Of a stretch of 18,585 nucleotides of DNA, positions 1-6,896 are shown in pieces. Made by a program: the position numbers and the translations under genes. Source of the stretch: Gemmatimonadota bacterium (lineage in GTDB: Bacteria > Latescibacterota > UBA2968 > UBA8231); the NCBI GenBank assembly GCA_002712305.1, contig PATE01000098.1, positions 1 through 18,585 on the forward strand, given 5' to 3'. Position 1 is the stretch's first letter. Every line of letters begins with the position of its first letter. The notes beneath the pieces were generated by a model that saw only the letters and a program-made list of their open reading frames with translations, did no database searches and was not told the origin of the DNA.

Positions 1-16
1 TCGCCAGTTTTGGGGT

Positions 17-94
<78 letters not shown>

Positions 95-120
95 TTACTA
101 AGGCGCTCATCAATCCACCA

Positions 121-145
121 AAGCGCTCCCAACCTAAGCGCTTTT
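121..145 (+). terminator. weak intrinsic terminator after tRNA-Pro(GGG)
   Basis: A perfect 7-bp stem, AAGCGCT (121-127) with AGCGCTT (137-143), encloses a 9-nt loop and runs into a short TTTT (142-145). It lies 27 nt after the CCA end of the tRNA, which fits a 3' end signal. The T-run is short, so termination may be leaky. Confidence 0.4.
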
Positions 146-164
146 CGCGCCGCTTTCGCGACAC

Positions 165-192
165 TGGGCCACGGGTTATGACCCGAGGCCCA
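165..192. other. strong hairpin between the two proline tRNA genes
   Basis: A near-perfect inverted repeat pairs TGGGCC (165-170) with GGCCCA (187-192) and CGGGT (172-176) with ACCCG (181-185). There is one A-A mismatch and a TATG tetraloop. No T-run follows on either strand, so it is not a classical intrinsic terminator. It could be a processing or stability element of the tRNA precursor, or a second barrier to read-through. Its function cannot be told from the sequence. Confidence 0.5.
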
Positions 193-290
193 TTGTCGTG
201 TCCGTCCAGGAGGTCGACTCGTCCGAGGTACGCATCCACGGATGACCGGCCCTAGCGTGACCGTTAGCAGAAAGTCGCATGTTGTGGAGT

Positions 291-368
291 CGGGGTGTAG
301 CGCAGTCCGGTTAGCGCACCTGCTTCGGGAGCAGGGGGTCGGCGGTTCGAATCCGCCCACCCCGACCA
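291..368 (+). tRNA. tRNA-Pro (anticodon CGG)
   Basis: The cloverleaf has acceptor stem CGGGGTG (291-297) paired with CACCCCG (358-364), discriminator A365 and encoded CCA (366-368). The D arm is GCGC/GCGC, and the T arm carries the canonical GGTTCGAATCC. The anticodon stem CCTGC/GCAGG encloses loop TTCGGGA with anticodon CGG at 326-328, so it reads CCG. It shares its acceptor stem with the tRNA-Pro(GGG) upstream but differs in the anticodon and T arms. No convincing promoter is visible just upstream; GTGACC and TGTTGT with 17-nt spacing are only weak matches. Confidence 0.96.
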
Positions 369-397
369 CTTCTTATCTTATTGACGCACAATGAAGT

Positions 398-437
398 GGC
401 CTTCAGGGCATCGCGCCGTGGAGGCCTTTTTCTTTTC
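398..437 (+). terminator. intrinsic terminator after tRNA-Pro(CGG)
   Basis: An 8-bp stem, GGCCTTCA (398-405) with TGGAGGCC (419-426) and one G-T pair, is followed directly by TTTTTCTTTT (427-436). It ends the tRNA transcript 29 nt after the CCA. It lies upstream of the miaA ribosome binding site, so miaA must depend on read-through or on a promoter I cannot identify. Confidence 0.75.
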
Positions 438-441
438 TGTC

Positions 442-446
442 AGGAG
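442..446 (+). promoter_or_regulatory. ribosome binding site fixing the miaA start
   Basis: AGGAG lies 7 nt upstream of TTG at 454. The in-frame ATG at 391 has no such site and would put coding sequence through the tRNA terminator hairpin. The TTG start is therefore preferred. Confidence 0.75.
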
Positions 447-453
447 CTCGAGT

Positions 454-1398
454 TTGACGCCTCTGCTGGTCATCTGTGGCCCCACCGGCGTTGGTAAGAC
501 GCACACTGCCCTGCGGGTAGCAGAGAGAGTGGGAGGCGAGATCATCTCCGCGGACTCGCGCCAGATCTACCGGAAGCTCGACATTGGCACGGCCAAGCCC
601 ACATCTTACGAGCGTCGCCGAGTGCCGCACCATCTTGTCAATGTGCTGGATCCTTCAGACAGTTTCTCGGCTGGGGAATTCGGCCGACGGTCGAGGCAAT
701 TCCTCGAGAGCCATCGTCAGCAAGGGGCTGCATCGTTGTTGGTAGGGGGCTCCGGCATGTATATCGAAGCCACCGTGGACGGTCTCGGCACGAGTCCTGC
801 AACAGACGAGGGACTCAGGGCCCGCCTCGAGGGCCGTTGGGCAGTCGAAGGGGGTGAAGCCCTCTACGAAGAATTGACCCTCCGAGACCCGGTGGTGGCA
901 TGGCGACTCCACTCGCGAGATCGATCGAGGATTCTGCGTGCCCTAGAACTGTGCGAACTCACCGGCAAAGGCGAAGCTCCACCGGCCGAGCCTCAGCGGC
1001 TGGGTCCGATCCCGATCATGATCGCCCTCGACCGACCACGAGACCAGTTGCACCATCGAATCGAGCACCGGATTCGGCAGATGGTGGATGCAGGCTGGGT
1101 CGAAGAAGTCCGGGCCCTGCTCGCCGAGGGTGTATCTGAGGACTGTCCGGGGATGGAAAGCCTCGGTTACCAAGAACTGGTCGCCCATCTTCAGGGAAGA
1201 ATGAGCCTTCCTGAAGCGTTGGCACAGATCGCTCGCCGGACCCGGCAGTATGCCAAGCGTCAGATCACCTGGCTGCGCCGGGATCGTCGCTTCCGCTGGC
1301 TGGATTTAGGACGTTTTGGACAGGCGGGTGTCGTCGATCGAATCGTCGATCATTGGCACCGTCGGATCGACGCTGTGCGCGTTGACTCTTGTACTTAG
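454..1398 (+). CDS. miaA: tRNA dimethylallyltransferase MiaA
   Basis: This enzyme transfers a dimethylallyl group to N6 of A37 in tRNAs that read UNN codons, the first step toward ms2i6A. The 314-residue protein has the family's usual length and order. Walker A GPTGVGKT is at residues 9-16. It is followed by the SADSRQIYRKLDIGTAKPT substrate-binding stretch, a GGSGMY segment, and the C-terminal motif ESLGYQEL with RRTRQYAKRQITWLRRD. I chose TTG at 454 because AGGAG is 7 nt upstream and the protein then begins with the family-typical TPLLVICGPT. A reading from 391 would add 21 residues encoded by the tRNA terminator. The neighbouring tRNAs (Pro, Gly) are not MiaA substrates, so the link is one of general tRNA biology. 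The last codons contain the promoter of the next tRNA gene. Confidence 0.96.
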   Translation: MTPLLVICGPTGVGKTHTALRVAERVGGEIISADSRQIYRKLDIGTAKPTSYERRRVPHHLVNVLDPSDSFSAGEFGRRSRQFLESHRQQGAASLLVGGSGMYIEATVDGLGTSPATDEGLRARLEGRWAVEGGEALYEELTLRDPVVAWRLHSRDRSRILRALELCELTGKGEAPPAEPQRLGPIPIMIALDRPRDQLHHRIEHRIRQMVDAGWVEEVRALLAEGVSEDCPGMESLGYQELVAHLQGRMSLPEALAQIARRTRQYAKRQITWLRRDRRFRWLDLGRFGQAGVVDRIVDHWHRRIDAVRVDSCT

Positions 1399-1410
1399 CC
1401 CTGCTATCTT
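1382..1410 (+). promoter_or_regulatory. sigma-70-type promoter for tRNA-Gly, inside the miaA 3' end
   Basis: TTGACT (1382-1387) and TATCTT (1405-1410) are separated by exactly 17 nt. The predicted start of transcription is near 1417, about 50 nt before the tRNA. The -35 box lies in the last miaA codons and the -10 box just after the miaA stop at 1396-1398. This was judged by eye against the consensus. Confidence 0.7.
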
Positions 1411-1467
1411 ACGAAGGTCTATGAGGTCGTAACTCCGTCCGTGGAGGCCGGCCAATGAGGATGAGGA

Positions 1468-1542
1468 GCGGGAGTAGTTCAGGGGTAGAACGCAAGCTTC
1501 CCAAGCTTGATGTCGCGGGTTCGACTCCCGTCTCCCGCTCCA
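1468..1542 (+). tRNA. tRNA-Gly (anticodon CCC)
   Basis: The 75-nt cloverleaf has acceptor stem GCGGGAG (1468-1474) paired with CTCCCGC (1532-1538), discriminator T1539 and encoded CCA (1540-1542). The D arm is GTTC/GAAC with an AGGGGTA loop. The anticodon stem CAAGC/GCTTG encloses loop TTCCCAA, giving anticodon CCC, which reads GGG. The T arm carries GGGTTCGACTCCC. It probably has its own transcript from the promoter at 1382-1410. No clear T-rich terminator follows. Confidence 0.95.
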
Positions 1543-1687
1543 ATCTCCATCCTCCATCTACTTACCTCTGCTAAATGCGGCCCTTTGTACACTCCTCAAC
1601 CCACTCTGGCCTGCCCCGATCCGGTGGAGTTGCGGCATTCCAACTGGCTCTTGTCGTCGACGTGCCTTTGATAGGGACAGGCAAATC

Positions 1688-2824
1688 GTGATCAAATCTT
1701 ACTGGTTCTTGCCACTTTCTGTGATCCTCGTGGTCGGGTGCGCCCGACAGGTCGAGATGTCACCTCAATCGAAGTTGGACACGGCCGAACTCCACTACAG
1801 ACAGGGACTGCGAGCCCTCGACGAGGACGACGTGTGGGCGGCGCAGGCTTCGTTCGAACGTGCCCGCTCACTGGATGAAAACCACCCCGGCGTCGCCGTG
1901 GGTTCGGCGCTGGTCGCAAGTGCTCAAGGAGAGTTTTTCAAGGCGCGCAAAATGCTTGAAGGGGCGCTGCACCAGGATCGCTCCTTCGTGGATGTACATG
2001 TTGCGCTGGCACAGGTCACGGCCAAAGAAGGGATGACACAGGGACGATCCCCTGAGCAATGGTTGGAGCCGATGCGTCGTAGCATGACACGCGCCGCCCA
2101 GCTGGCTCCCGCGGATGGTTCGGTGCCTTTCAGACATGGCGAGATCGAGTTTGACGCCGGCGAATACGATCCCGCCCGACGTGCGCTGCAGCGATCCATC
2201 TCTCTGGCGCAGGCACCGTGGGATGAGCGCGCCAAGCAGCTGCTGACCCGGATGCAGACGATCGAGAGGTCGACCCCGGGATCCCCCTTGGGGGCGCGCA
2301 TCGCTGCAGCACAATCCGTGAGCCGCGCCGAATTAGCCGTCCTGCTGATCGAAGAGCTGCACGTGGAACAGCACCTGGCCGCCCGCCGCCGGCTCGAGGC
2401 TGCAGCACCGCCGCCGGCTGTAGAGATCGACGCGACAGCCCTTGGAATTGAAATGACATGGGCCCAACCTTTTATCGAGCGCTTGTTGCCCCTTGGGATC
2501 ATAGGACTTGAACCGTTGCCAGACGGCTCCTTCGCCCCGGAAGAGCCTGTCACCCGTGCACAGCTTGCCATGGTCGTCGACGATCTTCTGCAACGGATCT
2601 CGGGTAGCGATCACAGTTCGAATCGGTACACGGGGGAGGCATCGCGCTTCAGCGACATGCCCTCCGATCACTACGCCTATGCGGCGATCGCGAATGTCGT
2701 GGCAAGGGGTGTCATGGCCCCCGATGCGATTGCCATGACCTTCCGCCCGTCGGCCCCTGTCCAGGGCGCAGAGGCGCTCGAGGTGATACGCCAATTGGAG
2801 TCAGCTCTGTCGAGCGGCTACTGA
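1688..2824 (+). CDS. lipoprotein with TPR repeats and C-terminal SLH domains
   Basis: This is a 378-residue predicted lipoprotein. It has a short basic N-terminus, a hydrophobic stretch, and a lipobox VVGC with the lipidated cysteine at residue 18. TPR-like helices follow at roughly 31-100 and 145-180, for example AELHYRQGLRALDEDD and AQASFERARSLDENHP. The C-terminal half carries S-layer-homology segments: SRAELAVLLIEEL near 213, a fuller copy at about 250-302 ending PVTRAQLAMVVDDLL, and another at about 318-375 with FSDMPSDHYAYAAI. SLH domains bind peptidoglycan-linked polymers or mediate envelope contacts, and TPRs bind proteins, so an envelope scaffold is likely. The start is GTG, with an AGGG-like site about 11 nt upstream. 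It is the first gene of the operon leading to der, 7 nt before the FlgT-like gene. The exact role is unknown. Confidence 0.8.
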   Translation: MIKSYWFLPLSVILVVGCARQVEMSPQSKLDTAELHYRQGLRALDEDDVWAAQASFERARSLDENHPGVAVGSALVASAQGEFFKARKMLEGALHQDRSFVDVHVALAQVTAKEGMTQGRSPEQWLEPMRRSMTRAAQLAPADGSVPFRHGEIEFDAGEYDPARRALQRSISLAQAPWDERAKQLLTRMQTIERSTPGSPLGARIAAAQSVSRAELAVLLIEELHVEQHLAARRRLEAAAPPPAVEIDATALGIEMTWAQPFIERLLPLGIIGLEPLPDGSFAPEEPVTRAQLAMVVDDLLQRISGSDHSSNRYTGEASRFSDMPSDHYAYAAIANVVARGVMAPDAIAMTFRPSAPVQGAEALEVIRQLESALSSGY

Positions 2825-2831
2825 TGAGCTC

Positions 2832-3974
2832 ATGACCCGCACTCAACTGGTGGCTCTCTGCCTTCTTGCCGGGATCGCCTCCGCATCGACGGTGACGCGG
2901 ACGGTACGTTCCACAGGGCAGGCGGCTGTCGTGGCTGGAGACATCGCCACAGCCCGAGACCAGGCGCGGCGGGCGGCACTTCGAGAGGCTGTTGAATCCG
3001 GTGTTGGCGTTCTGATATCCTCCACAACCCGGGCCAGCAACTACGCGATTATCGAAGACGAGATCTTCGGTGCGACGCGTGGCTACGTGCGCAGTTTCGA
3101 TATCGTTGAGCAGGGAGCAAGCGCAGACGGCCTGATGTACGAGATCACGGTGCATGCTCAGGTAGATCTGCATCAGTTGGAAAAGCAACTGGCATCCATC
3201 GACCTGGCCCATGCGATGGCGGGCAGGCCACGGTTCTTGTGCCGTGGCGCCTTTTTTGAGGATGCCGGTTGGCGATGGTCACCAGAGTTGACCGGGTTGC
3301 TGCATCAAGCTCTTGCGCCCCTGGGGGAACGCCTCGAACCCGCCGCTGCCGCGGAGGAATCGCTTACGATGGATGATGGGACACTCGCCAGAACGTACAT
3401 GGCAGATATTCTCATCGACGCACGGGCCGAGTTTTCTCATGGCGACGCTCCCATTCCGGGCACCGAACGTCGACTGACGAACCTGGGTATCGTCTCTAGT
3501 CGTGCATCGATCACCCTGGAAGTCCGGTGGTTGGATCAGAGCAATCCCGTGCGTCGCTGGACGATCGTGGGGAAGGGGGCCGCTACACAGGGGCGGGAAG
3601 CCGATCGGGTCGCACTGACAGAAGCGGTCACCAACGCGCAGGACAGCCTGCGTGTGATCCTTGTGGAGGACCTTCGTCGGCGAGCCTATGCGGATCGAAC
3701 GATCCAGGTCCAGTTTGAAGGGGGTCAGCAAGAGTTGGACGCCGTCGAATCTCTCTGGGCAGCGGCGGGGTTCGCCGGCTCCCTGAGACCACATTCGCGA
3801 GACGAAGCGCTGGCCCGATACGAACTCGATCTGTCGGGCTCTGCCTTCGATCTGGCCCGTGCCGTCAGCTCACACGGTGTTGGCAGGTTTGATGTGCAAT
3901 TGCTGCAGGTCTCCGCGAACCGCATCAGACTGCGCCTGCACGAGCCCGCCGCTCAGACCGTGGTCCAGCCATGA
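2832..3974 (+). CDS. secreted protein with FlgT N-terminal-like domain
   Basis: This is a 380-residue exported protein with a signal peptide (hydrophobic residues 5-17, likely cut near ASAS). Residues about 22-115 match the pattern of the FlgT N-terminal domain: a G-x-A-x-V-x-x-GDI-x-x-AR-x-x-A-x-x-x-AL core, then GVLISSTT, a GYV segment, and a closing beta strand. In Vibrio, FlgT is a periplasmic protein of the flagellar H-ring. Related domains also occur in non-flagellar envelope proteins, so a flagellar role is not implied here. No other flagellar gene is in the window. The middle (about 190-280) alternates beta strands with a helix as in TolB-N/LPP20-like folds, and the C-terminal 90 residues look like a small alpha/beta domain. 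The gene lies 7 nt after the lipoprotein gene and overlaps the radical SAM gene by 4 nt, so the three are probably made together. Confidence 0.65.
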   Translation: MTRTQLVALCLLAGIASASTVTRTVRSTGQAAVVAGDIATARDQARRAALREAVESGVGVLISSTTRASNYAIIEDEIFGATRGYVRSFDIVEQGASADGLMYEITVHAQVDLHQLEKQLASIDLAHAMAGRPRFLCRGAFFEDAGWRWSPELTGLLHQALAPLGERLEPAAAAEESLTMDDGTLARTYMADILIDARAEFSHGDAPIPGTERRLTNLGIVSSRASITLEVRWLDQSNPVRRWTIVGKGAATQGREADRVALTEAVTNAQDSLRVILVEDLRRRAYADRTIQVQFEGGQQELDAVESLWAAAGFAGSLRPHSRDEALARYELDLSGSAFDLARAVSSHGVGRFDVQLLQVSANRIRLRLHEPAAQTVVQP

Positions 3975-5362
3975 TCGCGGTGAAGCAGATCGAGCCGGGC
4001 ACTCTTGCAGATCGTGCCGGATTTGAACCTGGAGATCAGATTCTGCAGGTGAATGGAGCGACGATCAAGGACCTCATCGACTTTCAAGTCGCCAGTTCTG
4101 AGGGGTTTCTGAACTTCGAGGTGCAGCGCGGCGACGAGGTCTACGAACTCGATGTTGAGCGTCGGTCAGGTGAAACGATCGGACTCGACTTCGAGGAAAT
4201 GCGACTGCGACGCTGCAACAACAAGTGCGTTTTTTGCTTCCTTCATCAGATGCCCGGTGGCATGCGTCGTTCTCTCTACTTCGAAGATGACGACTACCGA
4301 CTGTCCTTTCTGCACGGCTCCTACGTGACGCTCACAAATGTCCGAGACGCAGATCTGCAGCGAATGATTGATCATGGTCTGTCTCCGCAATACTTGTCAG
4401 TTCATGCCACCGATCCGGTCTTGCGAGAGCAACTTCTTGGACGTCGCCAAACAGGCGATGGCACTTCCACCGTGCCGATCCTAGACCGTATTCGACTGCT
4501 GGCTGATCACGGAATCGAAATGCATTGCCAGGTGGTTGTGTGCCCTGGGTTGAACGACGGTGTTCATCTTGAACGTACACTGACGGACCTCACGGAGTTC
4601 TTTCCGGCGGTCCGATCTGTAGCTCTCGTTCCGGTGGGGCTAACGAAGTTTCGCGATCATCTGCCCGATCTTGATTCGGTGACACCCGCTCTGGCTCAAG
4701 CGTATGTTGAGGTGGCCGAGCGTTGGGGAATCCAATCACTGGCGACATTGGGAGAACGATTCGTCTATGCCGCTGATGAGATGTTTCTGCTGACCCAACA
4801 GATGCCACCCTCGGCCGACTACTACCATGATTTCCCACAGATCGAAAACGGCATCGGCATGGTGCGGACGCTGCTCGACAGCTGGCATGAGCAGCAGGAT
4901 CGACTCGCCACGCTTCGGTCGACACGCCACGTGGCCCTCGTCACCGGCCGTTTGGCGGCAGGTTTCATCGAGCCACTCATCGAAGGGGCACGCGAACAAC
5001 ATGCCTTGCCGGTAGATCTGGTGACGGTGGACAACGACTTCTTCGGTCACGGGATCACGGTTTCGGGATTGCTTACGGGGATCGATATCGCCGGCGCATT
5101 GCGCGATGGACCGTGGGATCTGGCCCTGGTACCTCCGAACTGCATCAACGGAGATGGGGTCACGCTCGACGACATGACCCTTAGCCAGTTGTCGGGGGCC
5201 GCTGGTCTGCCAGTCGCAGTGGGTGGTTACGATCTGATGGAGAGCCTCATTCGGGGGTTAACCGCATCGACGGACGAACTGGCCGATCGGGGCCAGGCAA
5301 GACAGCTGTCCGAACTGGGCTTCTATGTGGGGCGGCGTGAATCTGCGAGTGAGACATCGTGA
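3971..5362 (+). CDS. PDZ + radical SAM + DUF512 protein
   Basis: This is a 463-residue cytoplasmic iron-sulfur protein. An N-terminal PDZ-like domain (about 1-65, PGTLADRAGFEPGDQILQVNG) is followed by the radical SAM cluster motif CNNKCVFC, with cysteines 82, 86 and 89 in the CxxxCxxC spacing. The family signature with FLHQMPGGMRRSLY and LSFLHGSYVTLTN comes next. The C-terminal half has the DUF512 features, including HVALVTGRLAA, DNDFFGHGITVSGLL and VGGYDLMESL. The family is widespread and often sits beside der, but to my knowledge its reaction is not established. The start overlaps the upstream stop (ATGA), and the end overlaps der (GTGA), so translation is probably coupled on both sides. 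Family membership is clear; function is not. Confidence 0.9.
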   Translation: MIAVKQIEPGTLADRAGFEPGDQILQVNGATIKDLIDFQVASSEGFLNFEVQRGDEVYELDVERRSGETIGLDFEEMRLRRCNNKCVFCFLHQMPGGMRRSLYFEDDDYRLSFLHGSYVTLTNVRDADLQRMIDHGLSPQYLSVHATDPVLREQLLGRRQTGDGTSTVPILDRIRLLADHGIEMHCQVVVCPGLNDGVHLERTLTDLTEFFPAVRSVALVPVGLTKFRDHLPDLDSVTPALAQAYVEVAERWGIQSLATLGERFVYAADEMFLLTQQMPPSADYYHDFPQIENGIGMVRTLLDSWHEQQDRLATLRSTRHVALVTGRLAAGFIEPLIEGAREQHALPVDLVTVDNDFFGHGITVSGLLTGIDIAGALRDGPWDLALVPPNCINGDGVTLDDMTLSQLSGAAGLPVAVGGYDLMESLIRGLTASTDELADRGQARQLSELGFYVGRRESASETS

Positions 5363-6759
5363 CTGAACCGATCACGACCACTGCGGCGCAGGTGATCCGC
5401 ACGGAGCTGCCCGTCGTGGCCATCGTTGGTCGTCCGAATGTGGGGAAGTCGACCCTCTTCAATCGGATCACCGGGCGTCGCCAGGCGATCACCGACGACC
5501 AACCGGGTGTCACCAGAGATCGTGTGCAGGGCGAAGCGGAGTGGAAGGGGGTCCGGTTCAGTCTGGTGGATACCGGTGGGTTTGTCACCGGCTCGCAGGA
5601 CACGATCGAACAGGAGGTCCGCTCACAAGCTGAACAGGCGCTGGAAGAGGCCGATCTGGTCGTCATGCTGTGTGACGCACGAGAAGGCGTAACCGGGTTG
5701 GACGCCGACGTGGGAGATCTGCTGCGGCGGCGCTCACGGCCGTGTCTGTTGGTTCTCAATAAGGTGGATCATCCAGAAACCGGCCGGTATGAAACAGCTG
5801 AGTTTTATCGGCTTGGATTGGGTGACCCGTTCCCCGTGTCGGCAAGCAACGGACGACGCACCGGGGATCTTCTCGACAAGATTGTCGATCTTCTCGATGG
5901 GATAGAGCGCCCCTCGGAGGGGTCACCCGAACGTGACGAGAGAGTCCGTATCGTGCTGGCGGGGCGGCCGAATGTGGGTAAGTCGACCCTCATGAACCGG
6001 CTGGCCGATGTGCGTGTTTCGATCGTTCACGATCAACCGGGAACGACACGAGACTCGACGGACGTGGCCCTTGAGTGGCGTGACCAGCAGTTTCTGCTGG
6101 TGGATACGGCGGGGATGAGGCGACGGTCGAAGGTCGATGACCCGGTCGAATACTTCAGCAATCTTCGCGCCTCGCACTCGATAGACCGAGCAGATGTCGT
6201 GGTGGCCATGACCGATGGATCCGAGGGGGTGACGGTGCAAGATGTACGGATCATGGACCACGTGCTCGAGATGGGCAAGGCCCTCGTGGTAGCTGTCAAC
6301 AAGTGGGATCTGGTCGACACCACCGAGCAATCTGCGGAGGGATTCCGGCAGGACGTAGTGGATCGATATCCGTTTCTCCGGGACTATCCCATTCTTTGCC
6401 TCTCAGCGTTGACGGGCCGACGTGCCTATCGAGTGCTGGAGGCGGCAGCGACCGTTGTGGGGCGGGCACGAGAGCGGATTCCCACACCGCGACTCAACCG
6501 CTGGGTCGAACAGATCATCGGGCGGTCGTCTCCCGCAGGGACCGCACGGGAGGTCCGGCTGCTCTACGTGACCCAGGGCGACGTGTCACCACCCACGTTC
6601 CTTGCCTTCAGCAATCGCCCTGACCTGGTGGACGACAACTACCACCGCTATGTCGAGAATCAACTGCGTCGCGAGTTCGGATTCGAAGGAACACCAATAC
6701 GAATTCACTGGCGCAACACACGCTCCAAAAAGAACCGAAGGCCTTTGGAACCTACGTAG
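5359..6759 (+). CDS. der: ribosome biogenesis GTPase Der (EngA)
   Basis: This is a double-GTPase that acts in late assembly of the 50S subunit. The 466-residue protein holds two G domains and a C-terminal KH-like domain. The first has GRPNVGKS at 24-31, DTGG near 71 and NKVD at 134-137. The second has GRPNVGKS at 202-209, DTAG at 249-252 and NKWD at 314-317. The KH-like domain (about 355-445) ends in a basic tail, RNTRSKKNRR. The GTG start overlaps the DUF512 stop by 4 nt, giving an N-terminal extension of about 17 residues before the first conserved strand. The in-frame GTG at 5392 is a possible later start but has no visible ribosome binding site. The gene closes the operon; the region after it holds tandem hairpins without a T-run. 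Confidence 0.97.
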   Translation: MTEPITTTAAQVIRTELPVVAIVGRPNVGKSTLFNRITGRRQAITDDQPGVTRDRVQGEAEWKGVRFSLVDTGGFVTGSQDTIEQEVRSQAEQALEEADLVVMLCDAREGVTGLDADVGDLLRRRSRPCLLVLNKVDHPETGRYETAEFYRLGLGDPFPVSASNGRRTGDLLDKIVDLLDGIERPSEGSPERDERVRIVLAGRPNVGKSTLMNRLADVRVSIVHDQPGTTRDSTDVALEWRDQQFLLVDTAGMRRRSKVDDPVEYFSNLRASHSIDRADVVVAMTDGSEGVTVQDVRIMDHVLEMGKALVVAVNKWDLVDTTEQSAEGFRQDVVDRYPFLRDYPILCLSALTGRRAYRVLEAAATVVGRARERIPTPRLNRWVEQIIGRSSPAGTAREVRLLYVTQGDVSPPTFLAFSNRPDLVDDNYHRYVENQLRREFGFEGTPIRIHWRNTRSKKNRRPLEPT

Positions 6760-6760
6760 T

Positions 6761-6866
6761 ATCAGGTTCGATCCTGACTTTGGATCGAACCTGGGCATTG
6801 TCAGGTCGATCCCGTGGTTGGATCGAACCTGGGCCTTATCAGTCGATCCCGTGTCGGATCGAACAG
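6761..6866. repeat. three tandem palindromic repeats between der and the MerR gene
   Basis: Three units with a 37-38 bp period each carry TCGATCC facing GGATCGA. Unit 1 has arms CAGGTTCGATCC (6763-6774) and GGATCGAACCTG (6782-6793), a perfect 12 bp with a 7-nt loop. Unit 2 has TCGATCC (6806-6812) and GGATCGA (6820-6826), extended by CAGG/CCTG across one bulged A. Unit 3 has TCGATCC (6843-6849) and GGATCGA (6856-6862) with a 6-nt loop. The arms are conserved while the loops differ. No T-run follows, so these are not ordinary terminators. They could be operators for the MerR protein, mRNA 3'-end stabilisers for der, or a dispersed genomic repeat. The arms also resemble the tRNA T-arm sequence GGTTCGANTCC. 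Confidence 0.85.
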
Positions 6867-6884
6867 AATCGCAACCGCAAGACC

Positions 6885-6888
6885 GGAG
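6885..6888 (+). promoter_or_regulatory. ribosome binding site fixing the MerR-gene start
   Basis: GGAG lies 8 nt upstream of GTG at 6897. The longer reading from 6780 would translate the palindromic repeats into WIEPGP-like peptides unrelated to the MerR family, so the downstream start is preferred. Confidence 0.75.
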
Positions 6889-6896
6889 ACTGCCCC

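Noticed and set aside
2832-3974. Assignment of this gene as flagellar flgT
   Set aside because: Only the N-terminal domain pattern is shared, and no flagellar gene is nearby, so the gene symbol is not justified.
6763-6793. First palindromic repeat as an intrinsic terminator of der
   Set aside because: The stem is strong but is followed by a G-rich sequence and two further repeats, not a T-run.
6761-6866. CRISPR array or tRNA fragments
   Set aside because: Only three units are present with almost no spacer sequence and imperfect arms. The tRNA T-arm likeness is limited to about 10 bases, with no cloverleaf.
6780-6896. 39-residue N-terminal extension of the MerR protein reading through the repeats
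   Set aside because: The peptide only reflects the repeat units, and a good GGAG site with GTG at 6897 gives a normal MerR N-terminus.
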